The notes beneath the pieces are model-generated. The model had not been told where the DNA came from. It made no database searches and saw only the letters and a program-made list of their open reading frames with translations. DNA of 64,000 bases. It comes from Streptomyces eurythermus (GTDB lineage: Bacteria > Actinomycetota > Actinomycetes > Streptomycetales > Streptomycetaceae). Position numbers and translations under genes: made by a program. Shown piece after piece: positions 1-7,127 of the stretch. The stretch's first letter is position 1, and each line of letters starts with the position of its first letter. Location: assembly GCF_014649115.1 (NCBI RefSeq), contig NZ_BMSK01000009.1, positions 288,268 to 352,267 of the forward strand. The letters run 5' to 3'.

Positions 1-1010
1 ACCGGCATCTGGACGGAGCCCTTGCCGAAGGTGCGCGACCCGATCACCACCGCGCGCCCCCGGTCCTGGAGGGCGCCGGTGAGCAGCTCGGCCGCGCTCA
101 TGGTGCCGCCGTCCACGAGGACGACCAGGGGCCGGGCGGTGTCGCCGCCCGGGTCGGCGTGCAGGGCGCGCTGGGCGCCGTCGACGTCGTAGGTGGCGAC
201 CAGGCCGCCGTCCAGGAAGGCGGAGGCGGTGGCCACGGCCTCGGTGACCAGGCCGCCGGAGTTGCCGCGCAGGTCGAGGATGGTGCGGCCGTCGGCGGGG
301 GCGGTGCGCAGGGCCGCGCGGACCGCGTCGGCGGAGCCCTTGGTGAACGCGGAGACCTTCACGGCGGTGACCGCGCCGGGCAGCCGGCGCACGGTCACGG
401 GGTCGGTGGACAGCCTGGCCCGGCGCAGGGTCCTCGTCCACGCGCGCGTGCCCCGCTCCAGGCCGAGCGTGACCGTCGTACCGGCCGCGGCGCCCGCCGT
501 GCCGTCGCCGCGCAGCAGGGCGATCACCTCGGTGACCGGCCGGCCGTCGGTGCGGTGGCCGTCGACGCTGCGCAGCCGGTCGCCGGCCCGGATCCCGGCG
601 CCGGCGGCGGGCGAGCCGGGCCGCACGCGGGTGACCTCGATCCGGCCGTCCGGCTCCTGCCGCGCCCACAGGCCGACGCCGGTGTAGCGGCCGTCGAGCG
701 CGTCCTGGAACTCCTCGTACTCGCCCTCGGAGTAGACCGCGGCCCAGCGGTCGCCGCTGCGACTGACGGCCCGTTCGGCGGCCTCCGTCGGGGACTTGCC
801 GGCGGCCATCGCCTCGGCGGCGGCCTCCCGCACGGCCTCGGGCCGGCCGGCCGGGTCCGCCGGTGCGGCGACGGCCCTGCGCTGGGGGGCGCCGGGCCCC
901 GGGAAGGCGCCGGTGGCGGCGCCGGCCCCCAGCACCCCGGCGAAGACCAGTGTCAGGGCGGCGCCGCGGCGGACGCGGCGGGGACTACAGAGGGGATCGC
1001 GGCCTGACAT
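1..1010 (-). CDS. S41-family C-terminal processing protease (partial)
   Basis: Secreted or membrane-anchored serine protease of the CtpA/Tsp family; the 3' end lies outside the window, about 336 residues are present. The start is the ATG at 1010. Residues ~17-35 form an N-terminal hydrophobic anchor or signal preceded by arginines. A PDZ domain lies at ~110-185 (GVGL start, SPAAGAGI and GDRL). The Ser/Lys dyad is visible as Ser305 in TMSAAE and Lys330 in FGKGS, 25 residues apart as in known C-terminal processing proteases. It follows ftsX in the same direction, but a strong hairpin lies between them, so it may have its own promoter or depend on read-through. The pairing with ftsEX fits a role in cell-wall enzyme turnover, which is inference. 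Confidence 0.9.
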   Translation of the reverse strand, partial: MSGRDPLCSPRRVRRGAALTLVFAGVLGAGAATGAFPGPGAPQRRAVAAPADPAGRPEAVREAAAEAMAAGKSPTEAAERAVSRSGDRWAAVYSEGEYEEFQDALDGRYTGVGLWARQEPDGRIEVTRVRPGSPAAGAGIRAGDRLRSVDGHRTDGRPVTEVIALLRGDGTAGAAAGTTVTLGLERGTRAWTRTLRRARLSTDPVTVRRLPGAVTAVKVSAFTKGSADAVRAALRTAPADGRTILDLRGNSGGLVTEAVATASAFLDGGLVATYDVDGAQRALHADPGGDTARPLVVLVDGGTMSAAELLTGALQDRGRAVVIGSRTFGKGSVQMP

Positions 1011-1032
1011 GGCGGTGAGTCTAGGACAACGC

Positions 1033-1068
1033 GAAGGGCCGCACGGGCGGTTGCCCGTGCGGCCCTTC
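1033..1068 (-). terminator. Hairpin between ftsX and the S41 protease
   Basis: Perfect 16-bp stem (1033-1048 with 1053-1068) and a 4-base loop, immediately downstream of the ftsX stop. It probably ends most ftsEX transcripts before the protease gene. Confidence 0.75.
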
Positions 1069-1078
1069 TTGGTGTGCG

Positions 1079-1996
1079 TCACACCTTCAAGTACTTGCGC
1101 AGCGCGAAGAACGCCGCAAGGGACGGCATCAGCACGCTGGTCGCCAGGATCAGCGGCAGCTTGGTCAACACCGCGTCCCAGCCCACGAAGTTGATGAGGG
1201 TCAGCTTGTGGGAGAGGTCCATGCCGTGGTCGATGGTGAAGTACCGGCCGAGCACCAGGGCCACGCAGGCCAGGCCGCCGCCGATGAGTCCGGCGACCGC
1301 GGCCTCGGCGATGAACGGCGCCTGGATGTAGAAGCCCGAGGCGCCGACCAGGCGCATGATGCCGGTCTCGCGCCGGCGGCTGAACGCCGAGACGCGCACG
1401 GTGTTGACGATCAGCAGCAGGGCGACGATCAGCATCATCGCCATCACGCCGAGCGCGCCCCGGTTCATCAGGTTCAGCAGCTGGAAGAGGTTGTCCAGGA
1501 TGCCCTTCTGGTCCTGCACCGACTGCACGCCGTCCCGCCCGTTGAACGCGCTCGCGATCACCTGGTACTTCTGCGGGTCCTTGAGCTTGATCCGGTACGA
1601 CTCCTGCATCTGGTCCGGCGTCAGCGAGCCGGCCAGCGGGGAGTTGCCGAACTGCTCCTTGTAGTGCTTGTACGCCTCGTCCTGGGACTCGTAGGTCACC
1701 TTCTCGACGACCGGCATCTGCTTGAGGTCCGCGAGGATCTGCTTCCTCTGGTCCTCGGTGACCGCGCCCTTGGCGCAGTTCACGTCGTTCTCCGCGTCGT
1801 GCTTGTTGCACAGGAAGATCGAGACGTTGACCTTGTCGTACCAGTAGCCCTTCATGGTGCTGACCTGGTCGCTCATCAGCAGCGAACCGCCGAACAGGGC
1901 CAGGGACAGGGCGACGGAGACGATGACGGCGAAGGTCATCGTCAGGTTGCGGCGGAGACCGACACCGATCTCCGACAGGACGAACTGGGCGCGCAT
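1079..1996 (-). CDS. ftsX: Cell division ABC transporter membrane subunit FtsX
   Basis: Membrane half of the FtsEX complex, which is not a classical transporter but transmits ATP-driven conformational change to peptidoglycan hydrolases outside the cell. The 305-residue protein has the family layout: one N-terminal membrane helix (~20-42), a large extracytoplasmic domain (~45-170), then three C-terminal helices with the cytoplasmic RRRETGIMRLVGAS segment between the first two. Two cysteines in the external domain (FLCNKH and VNCAK) could form a disulfide. ftsE lies 36 bases upstream, so the two are co-transcribed. Length and architecture are normal for actinobacterial FtsX. Confidence 0.96.
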   Translation of the reverse strand: MRAQFVLSEIGVGLRRNLTMTFAVIVSVALSLALFGGSLLMSDQVSTMKGYWYDKVNVSIFLCNKHDAENDVNCAKGAVTEDQRKQILADLKQMPVVEKVTYESQDEAYKHYKEQFGNSPLAGSLTPDQMQESYRIKLKDPQKYQVIASAFNGRDGVQSVQDQKGILDNLFQLLNLMNRGALGVMAMMLIVALLLIVNTVRVSAFSRRRETGIMRLVGASGFYIQAPFIAEAAVAGLIGGGLACVALVLGRYFTIDHGMDLSHKLTLINFVGWDAVLTKLPLILATSVLMPSLAAFFALRKYLKV

Positions 1997-2032
1997 GGCT
2001 ACTTCTTCAGGCCTTTCGGGAACTGGGTGCGG

Positions 2033-2722
2033 TCAGTGCTGGTAGCCGTAGACGCCGCGGGCCTGGTCGCGGACGAGGCGGCCCTTCTCCAGCTCGATGA
2101 CGCGCTTGCGCATCTGGTCCACGATGTTCTGGTCGTGCGTCGCCATGATGACGGTGGTGCCCGTCCGGTTGATCCGGTCGAGCAGCTTCATGATGCCGAC
2201 GGAGGTCTGCGGGTCGAGGTTGCCGGTGGGCTCGTCGGCGATGAGCAGCTTGGGCCGGTTGACGAACGCGCGCGCGATGGCGACGCGCTGCTGTTCACCG
2301 CCGGACAGCTCGCCGGGCCTGCGGTCCTCCTTGCCGCCGAGCCCGACGAGGTCGAGCACCTGCGGCACGGACTTGCGGATCTCGCCGCGGGACTTGCCGA
2401 TCACCTCCTGGGCGAAGGCCACGTTCTCCGCGACCGTCTTGTTCGGCAGCAGCCGGAAGTCCTGGAAGACGGTGCCCAGCTGGCGGCGCATCTGCGGCAC
2501 CTTCCAGTTGGACAGGCGCGCGAGGTCCTTGCCGAGCACGTGCACCTGGCCGTGGCTGCACCGCTCCTCGCGGAGGATGAGCCGCAGGAAGGTGGACTTT
2601 CCGGAGCCGGAGGACCCCACGAGGAAGACGAACTCGCCCTTCTCCACCTCCAGGGAGACATCCCTGAGTGCGGGGCGGGTCTGCTTGGGGTAGACCTTGG
2701 AGACGTTGTCGAATCGGATCAC
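2033..2722 (-). CDS. ftsE: Cell division ATP-binding protein FtsE
   Basis: Cytoplasmic ABC ATPase partner of FtsX. The GTG at 2722 was chosen because the protein then begins at the conserved VIRFDNVSKVY and has 229 residues, normal for FtsE; the frame is open for a further ~245 bases upstream but that part has no family similarity. Visible motifs: Walker A GSSGSGKST (36-44), Q-loop in GTVFQDFRLL, signature LSGGEQQRV, Walker B LLIADEPTGNLD and the switch His in MATHDQ. No convincing Shine-Dalgarno sequence precedes the GTG. It heads the ftsEX unit; its promoter should lie in 2723-2997, which it shares with a divergent small gene. Confidence 0.95.
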   Translation of the reverse strand: MIRFDNVSKVYPKQTRPALRDVSLEVEKGEFVFLVGSSGSGKSTFLRLILREERCSHGQVHVLGKDLARLSNWKVPQMRRQLGTVFQDFRLLPNKTVAENVAFAQEVIGKSRGEIRKSVPQVLDLVGLGGKEDRRPGELSGGEQQRVAIARAFVNRPKLLIADEPTGNLDPQTSVGIMKLLDRINRTGTTVIMATHDQNIVDQMRKRVIELEKGRLVRDQARGVYGYQH

Positions 2723-2935
2723 GGATGCACCACGGGTCGCCGGGGGTAGATGAGCGTGACCATACGCGAACCGGGTGTGCAAGCGCAGGCGCAGGTTGAG
2801 GTTGGGCAAGACTTGTACGTTTTTGTACCTCCCGGTGTCCGTACCCCCCTCCTCCCCCCGCGTGCGGGCCCCGCGCACGCTCCGCGGGAACCTGGCACAG
2901 TGGAAGAAGGAAGGCGAAGGACGACGGGAGCGCCG

Positions 2936-2947
2936 GGGAACGTTCCC
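2936..2947. promoter_or_regulatory. Perfect 12-bp palindrome in the ftsE upstream region
   Basis: gggaacgttccc is perfectly self-complementary and lies about 50 bases before the small gene at 2998, in the divergent region with ftsE. It is too short to act as a terminator and could be an operator; no regulator is implied by the sequence. Confidence 0.3.
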
Positions 2948-2997
2948 GCTTCCGTGAGCGTTGTACATGTGATGGCCGGTGCAAGGAGGGCGAGCGC

Positions 2998-3198
2998 ATG
3001 ACGTACGACCGGTTGGTGTGCGCGAACTGCGCGGCGCCCGTGAGCGAGGGCCGGTGCCCGGTGTGCCGTGCCAACCGCGAGCGACTGCAGCAGGAGGGCT
3101 TCTTCGGGGGCCTGAACGGGCTGAACCCGATGGCGCTGATCGCGCTGCTGGCGGTGCTGATCGCCGCGGTGGCGCTGCTGGCGCACCAGACGGCGTGA
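2998..3198 (+). CDS. Small zinc-ribbon-like single-pass membrane protein
   Basis: A 66-residue protein with a good ribosome binding site (ggaggg, 7-8 bases before the ATG). Residues 8-23 contain CxxC-x8-CxxC (CANC and CPVC), a compact zinc-ribbon pattern, and residues ~44-62 form one strongly hydrophobic helix near the C-terminus. This suggests a cytoplasmic metal-binding head on a membrane tail. It is divergent from ftsE and converges on the LAETG protein across a terminator. I do not recognise a named family; similar small proteins beside ftsE are expected in Streptomyces. The coding call rests on the ribosome binding site, the two CxxC pairs and the clean hydrophobic helix. Confidence 0.75.
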   Translation: MTYDRLVCANCAAPVSEGRCPVCRANRERLQQEGFFGGLNGLNPMALIALLAVLIAAVALLAHQTA

Positions 3199-3204
3199 GA
3201 ACGC

Positions 3205-3241
3205 CGTAAGGGCCCGGAGCGCGAGGCTCCAGGCCCTTACG
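3205..3241. terminator. Bidirectional terminator between convergent genes
   Basis: Inverted repeat: 10 bp (3205-3214 with 3232-3241), one mismatch, then 5 bp around a 5-base loop. It sits between the convergent small membrane gene and the LAETG protein gene. Confidence 0.75.
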
Positions 3242-3280
3242 TGTGCGTGGTGCGTGCGGTGCGTGAGCGCAGGGCTACGC

Positions 3281-4246
3281 TCAGGCCGCGACGCCGCCCC
3301 GGCCGTTGACCAGGCGCGGCAGCACGCGGAAGCCGATACCGCCGGCGATCATGGTCGCGGCGCCGACGAGCAGGAACGCGGTCTGACCGGCACCGGTCTC
3401 GGCGAGCTGCTTGTCACCGCCCTGGGCCACGGTGTCGGAGCCGGTGTCCGTCAGCGCCGAGGAGCCGGCGTCCTGCGGGACGGTGTTGTTGCCGCCGCCG
3501 TTGGGCGTGGTGTTGTTGCCGCCGGTGCCGCCGTCGGTGGAACCCGTGGAGCCGGTGGAACCCGTGGAGCCGGTGCCGCTGTCGCCGCCGGAGTTCCCGT
3601 TGCCGCCGTCGGTGCCGCTGTTGCCGGCGTTGCCGTTGCCGCCCGAGTTGCCGTTCCCGTTGCCGCCGGAGTTCCCGTTGCCGCCGGAGTTGCCATTGCC
3701 GTTGGTGCCCGAGTTGCCGTTGCCACCGGAGTTGCCGTTGCCGCCGTCGGTGGGGCCACCGGTGGTCGGGCCGCCGCCCGTGGTGGTGGGGCCGCCGGTG
3801 GTCGTGGTCGGACCGCCGGTGGTCGTGGTCGGACCGCCGGTCGTCGTGGTCGGGTCACCGGTGGTCGGGCCGCCGGTGGTCGTGGTCGGACCGCCGGTGG
3901 TCGTGGTGGGGTCACCGGTGGTCGTGGTCGGGCCGCCGGTCGTCGTGGTGGGGTCACCGGTGGTCGTGGTCGGACCGCCGGTCGTCGTGGTCGGACCGCC
4001 GGTCGTCGTGGTGGGATCACCGGTGGTCGGACCGCCGTCGGTGCAGATGCCGATCGGGCAGTCGCCCCCGCCCCCGTCGGTGTTCCCGCCGTCGGCGCCC
4101 ACACCGCTCACGCCGAGGCTGATCGGACCCGCCTGGACATCGAGGTCCAGGGCGGAAGCCGCGCCCGCCGCGGTCAGCGAGGCACCCGCCGCGATCACGG
4201 CGCCGGCGGCTATCCGCGCGACCCGGATCCGCGTCTTCTTCGTCAT
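3281..4246 (-). CDS. LAETG-anchored, repeat-rich cell-surface protein
   Basis: A 321-residue exported protein. Residues 1-33 are a Sec signal peptide (basic MTKKTRIRV start, AGAASA cleavage region). Two low-complexity segments follow: Thr/Pro/Gly repeats (TTTTGGP, TTTTGDP) and Asn/Gly/Ser repeats (GGNGNS). The C-terminus is a sortase signal: LAETG at 281-285, a hydrophobic helix, then a tail with arginines. LAxTG motifs are typical of class E sortases in high-GC actinobacteria, so covalent wall attachment is likely. GGGGG lies a few bases before the ATG. The repeat domain looks like a flexible stalk; no ligand-binding domain is visible. Convergent with the small gene at 2998. Confidence 0.85.
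   Translation of the reverse strand: MTKKTRIRVARIAAGAVIAAGASLTAAGAASALDLDVQAGPISLGVSGVGADGGNTDGGGGDCPIGICTDGGPTTGDPTTTTGGPTTTTGGPTTTTGDPTTTTGGPTTTTGDPTTTTGGPTTTTGGPTTGDPTTTTGGPTTTTGGPTTTTGGPTTTGGGPTTGGPTDGGNGNSGGNGNSGTNGNGNSGGNGNSGGNGNGNSGGNGNAGNSGTDGGNGNSGGDSGTGSTGSTGSTGSTDGGTGGNNTTPNGGGNNTVPQDAGSSALTDTGSDTVAQGGDKQLAETGAGQTAFLLVGAATMIAGGIGFRVLPRLVNGRGGVAA
3590..4040 (-). repeat. In-frame tandem coding repeats
   Basis: About 3757-4040 is built from variants of a 21-bp unit encoding seven residues (TTTTGGP or TTTTGDP); about 3590-3747 repeats shorter Asn-Gly-Ser-Gly units. The repeats stay in frame and form the stalk of the surface protein. Such tracts often vary in copy number between strains and are prone to assembly error. 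Confidence 0.85.
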
Positions 4247-4506
4247 ATGGTTGCTACCCCCAGTAGCTGTTCGTCAATGAGGCGGCGCATGGGGCGGGCG
4301 TGCCGTGATCGACGGAGGCAGCTGGTGACGAAGAGTGCGTCAACTCGATCCCCCGGTTCACATGCGCCCCGCGAGTACGCATGCCGCCGCCCCACCCTTC
4401 CGATTTTTCAAAGCAACGTCAAGGGCGTTGCGGGCGCATTGTCCGAAGGGGTGGCGTTTACGGGGAATTGAAGCCTGTGAGTGTGATGTAAAACCCGGAC
4501 AAAAGA
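4247..4506. other. Intergenic region upstream of the LAETG gene
   Basis: About 260 bases between the LAETG protein start and the prfB terminator; with that terminator and the prfB 3' edge the gap is about 300 bases. It must hold the promoter of the LAETG gene and is less GC-rich than its surroundings (4395-4500). I see no reading frame or structured RNA in it that I can support. Confidence 0.5.
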
Positions 4507-4535
4507 ACAACTGCCGCCCATCGGACGGCAGTTGT
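4507..4535 (-). terminator. prfB terminator
   Basis: Perfect 10-bp stem (4507-4516 with 4526-4535), 13-14 bases past the prfB stop. On the minus strand it is followed by tcttttg, a short T-rich stretch. Confidence 0.7.
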
Positions 4536-4548
4536 CATGTCGACAAAG

Positions 4549-5655
4549 TTACTTCTCCTGCTGCTTGCGCCAGCGAATACCGGCCTCCAGGAACCCGTCG
4601 ATCTCGCCGTTGAACACGGCCTCCGGGTTGCCCACCTCGTGCTCGGTGCGCAGGTCCTTGACCATCTGGTAGGGGTGCAGCACGTACGAACGCATCTGGT
4701 TGCCCCAGGAGTTGCCGCCGTCGCCCTTGAGGGCGTCCATCTTGGCCTGCTCCTCCTGGCGGCGCCGCTCCAGCAGCTTGGCCTGGAGGACGTTCATCGC
4801 GGTGGCCTTGTTCTGGATCTGCGACCGCTCGTTCTGGCAGGAGACCACGATGCCGGTGGGCAGGTGGGTGATGCGGACGGCGGAGTCGGTCGTGTTGACG
4901 CCCTGGCCGCCGGGGCCGGAGGAGCGGTAGACGTCGATCCGCAGGTCCGACTCGTCGATCTCGACGTGGTCGGACTGCTCGACGACCGGCAGCACCTCGA
5001 CGCCCGCGAAGGACGTCTGGCGGCGGCCCTGGTTGTCGAACGGCGAGATGCGCACCAGGCGGTGCGTGCCCTGCTCGACGGAGAGGGTGCCGTAGGCGTA
5101 CGGCGCCTGCACGGCGAAGGTGGTCGACTTGATGCCGGCCTCTTCGGCGTACGACGTCTCGATCAGCTCCGTCTTGTAGCCGCGCTGCTCGGCCCAGCGC
5201 AGGTACATGCGCTGGAGCTTCTCGGCGAAGTCGGCCGCGTCGACGCCGCCGGCCTCGGCGCGGATGTTGACGAGCGCCTCGCGGGAGTCGTACTCACCGG
5301 ACAGGAGGGTACGGACCTCCATCTCGTCCAGCGCCTTCTTCACCGAGGCCAGCTCGGACTCGGCCTCGGCGCGGGTGTCCGGGTCGTCCTCCTCCTCGGC
5401 CATCTCGAAGAGGACCGCGAGGTCGTCGATCCGGCCGCGCAGCGCCTCCGCCTTCCTGACCTCGGCCTGGAGGTGGGAGAGCTTGCTGGTGATCTTCTGC
5501 GCCTCGTCCGGGTTGTCCCACAGGGACGGGGCCGCCGCCTGCTCCTCAAGCACGGCGATATCTGCCCTCAGCTTGTCGAGGTCCAGGACGGCCTCGATCG
5601 ACTCCATGGTCGAGGAGAGGGACTTCAGCTCTTCGGATACATCGACGACTGCCAC
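4549..5655 (-). CDS. prfB: Peptide chain release factor 2
   Basis: Recognises UGA and UAA stop codons and triggers peptide release at the ribosome. The 368-residue product has the RF2 recognition motif SPF (204-206) and the universal GGQ (249-251) in SSGPGGQGVNTT. The reading frame is continuous from ATG 5655: there is no internal UGA and no programmed frameshift of the Escherichia coli type, so RF2 autoregulation by that route is absent here. A hairpin follows the stop. It lies next to pkaB, about 110 bases from it and on the same strand. Confidence 0.97.
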   Translation of the reverse strand: MAVVDVSEELKSLSSTMESIEAVLDLDKLRADIAVLEEQAAAPSLWDNPDEAQKITSKLSHLQAEVRKAEALRGRIDDLAVLFEMAEEEDDPDTRAEAESELASVKKALDEMEVRTLLSGEYDSREALVNIRAEAGGVDAADFAEKLQRMYLRWAEQRGYKTELIETSYAEEAGIKSTTFAVQAPYAYGTLSVEQGTHRLVRISPFDNQGRRQTSFAGVEVLPVVEQSDHVEIDESDLRIDVYRSSGPGGQGVNTTDSAVRITHLPTGIVVSCQNERSQIQNKATAMNVLQAKLLERRRQEEQAKMDALKGDGGNSWGNQMRSYVLHPYQMVKDLRTEHEVGNPEAVFNGEIDGFLEAGIRWRKQQEK

Positions 5656-5763
5656 GCCTTCCAGCGTAACGGCTGTGGCAAGCGTCCTCGGCCGGGCCGC
5701 GTCCGCCCCGGGTCCCAGGGGCCCGGCGTGCCCGTGCCCGGCCGGCCGCGTCCGCCCCGGGGC

Positions 5764-6990
5764 TCAGGGCGCCGACGTGCTGTGCGTGTCCTGGGGCGCC
5801 TGGTCCTCGCCGTCGGCGGAGGCGAACCACGCGCCGACGCCCACGGCGGCCGCCACCAGCACCCCGGCCACGCCCAGCGTCACCCGGCGGCGCCGCACCG
5901 CGGCCCGGTGGCGGGCCGAGCCCGGACGGGGCGCGCCGGCGGCCCGGGGCACGCGGGCGGTCCCGTGGGCGCCGCCGGCCAGCTCGTCCGGCGCGGGCAC
6001 CCGCATCGAGGTGTGGGTGTCCCGGTTGGAGTCCGGCCGGGCTCCGGGGACCAGGGACACCGCGCCGCGCCGCCGTACCGGCTCGCCCTCCGGGGCGGCG
6101 GCCGGCGCGGGCTCCTCGGCCTCGTCCTCGGCGGGCCCGGGCTCGTCCACCTCCAGCGGCGGCAGCCCGGCCAGCGTGGGCAGCTGCTCACGCAGCCGCG
6201 CCGCGAGCTCCGAGGCGCGCAGCCGGGAGGCGGGGGCCTTGGCCAGGCACTGCACGAGCAGCTGCCACAGCTCCTCGGGGATGCCGGGCAGCGGTACGAC
6301 GGTCTCGGTGACGTGCCGGCGCAGCACCGCGCCGGGGTGCCCGCCGCCGAACGGGGTGAAGCCGGCCAGCAGCTCGTACAGGACCGTCGCCAGGGCGTAG
6401 ATGTCCACGGCGGCGCGCGGCGGCAGGCCCTCCACGATCTCGGGGGCCAGGTAGTCCGGGGTGCCGATGATCTTCGTGGCGCGGGTCCGCTTGGGCGAGT
6501 CGATCAGCTTGGCCACGCCGAAGTCGGTGAGCAGCGCGGGGTGGGCGCCGCCCGGTCCGAGCGGGCCCTGCATGTCCAGCAGGACGTTCTCGGGCTTGAC
6601 GTCCCGGTGGACGACCCCGGCCGCGTGGGCCGCGGCCAGCGCGTCGGCGACGTCGGCGACGATCGCGACGGCCGCCTCGGGGGCGAGCCGCCGCTCCCGC
6701 TCCAGCCGGGTGCGCAGGTCGGTGCCGCGGACCAGGTCCATGACCAGGGCCAGGTCGTTGCCGTCGACCACCAGGTCCCGCACGGTGACGATGCGCGGGT
6801 GCTCCAGGCCGAGCAGCGCGGTGCGCTCCTGCACGAAGCGTCCGACGAGCTCCTGGTCGGAGGCGAGGTCCTCACGCAGCAGCTTGATGGCGACGGGGCC
6901 CTCCGGTCCCTCGCCCAGCCACACCGTCCCGGCGCTTCCCCGCCCCAGGATCTGGTTCGCGGTGTACCGGCTGCCGATCTTCCGTGCCAA
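5764..6990 (-). CDS. pkaB: Membrane Ser/Thr protein kinase (PkaB-like)
   Basis: Hanks-type kinase of 408 residues. The kinase domain covers ~9-270: glycine loop GRGSAGTV, Lys36 in VAIKLL, catalytic HRD with Asp130 in VVHRDVKPEN, DFG in LLTDFGVAK, and an activation segment rich in threonine (KRTRATKIIGT) before APE. A Pro/Ala/Arg-rich linker leads to one membrane helix (~370-389) and a 19-residue extracellular tail. There are no PASTA or other sensor repeats, so its input is unclear. It lies beside a second kinase on the same strand; the pair between prfB and an FHA protein matches the Streptomyces pkaB/pkaA locus. The symbol rests on this synteny. Confidence 0.9.
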   Translation of the reverse strand: MARKIGSRYTANQILGRGSAGTVWLGEGPEGPVAIKLLREDLASDQELVGRFVQERTALLGLEHPRIVTVRDLVVDGNDLALVMDLVRGTDLRTRLERERRLAPEAAVAIVADVADALAAAHAAGVVHRDVKPENVLLDMQGPLGPGGAHPALLTDFGVAKLIDSPKRTRATKIIGTPDYLAPEIVEGLPPRAAVDIYALATVLYELLAGFTPFGGGHPGAVLRRHVTETVVPLPGIPEELWQLLVQCLAKAPASRLRASELAARLREQLPTLAGLPPLEVDEPGPAEDEAEEPAPAAAPEGEPVRRRGAVSLVPGARPDSNRDTHTSMRVPAPDELAGGAHGTARVPRAAGAPRPGSARHRAAVRRRRVTLGVAGVLVAAAVGVGAWFASADGEDQAPQDTHSTSAP

Positions 6991-7127
6991 GACTGCTCCT
7001 ACAGACGCGTGTTGTCGTTAAAACTACGCGTCCGGGGAGCCAACCTTCTCCGTGGAGGCGGAAATCACCCGCCAGGTGTCGACAAATCTCCAACCTGACG
7101 GCCGGTTCCCGGGGGACGGCCTGACGG

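Noticed and set aside
2723..2968. N-terminal extension of FtsE
   Set aside because: The open frame gives ~80 unrelated residues; the family begins at the GTG at 2722 and normal length is reached from there.
3590..4040. Regular repeats considered as a CRISPR array
   Set aside because: Units are contiguous, 21 bp or shorter, in frame and translate to a typical surface-protein stalk; there are no unique spacers or cas genes.
4549..5655. Programmed +1 frameshift in prfB
   Set aside because: The frame is uninterrupted from ATG to stop, with no early UGA or slippery CUU UGA.
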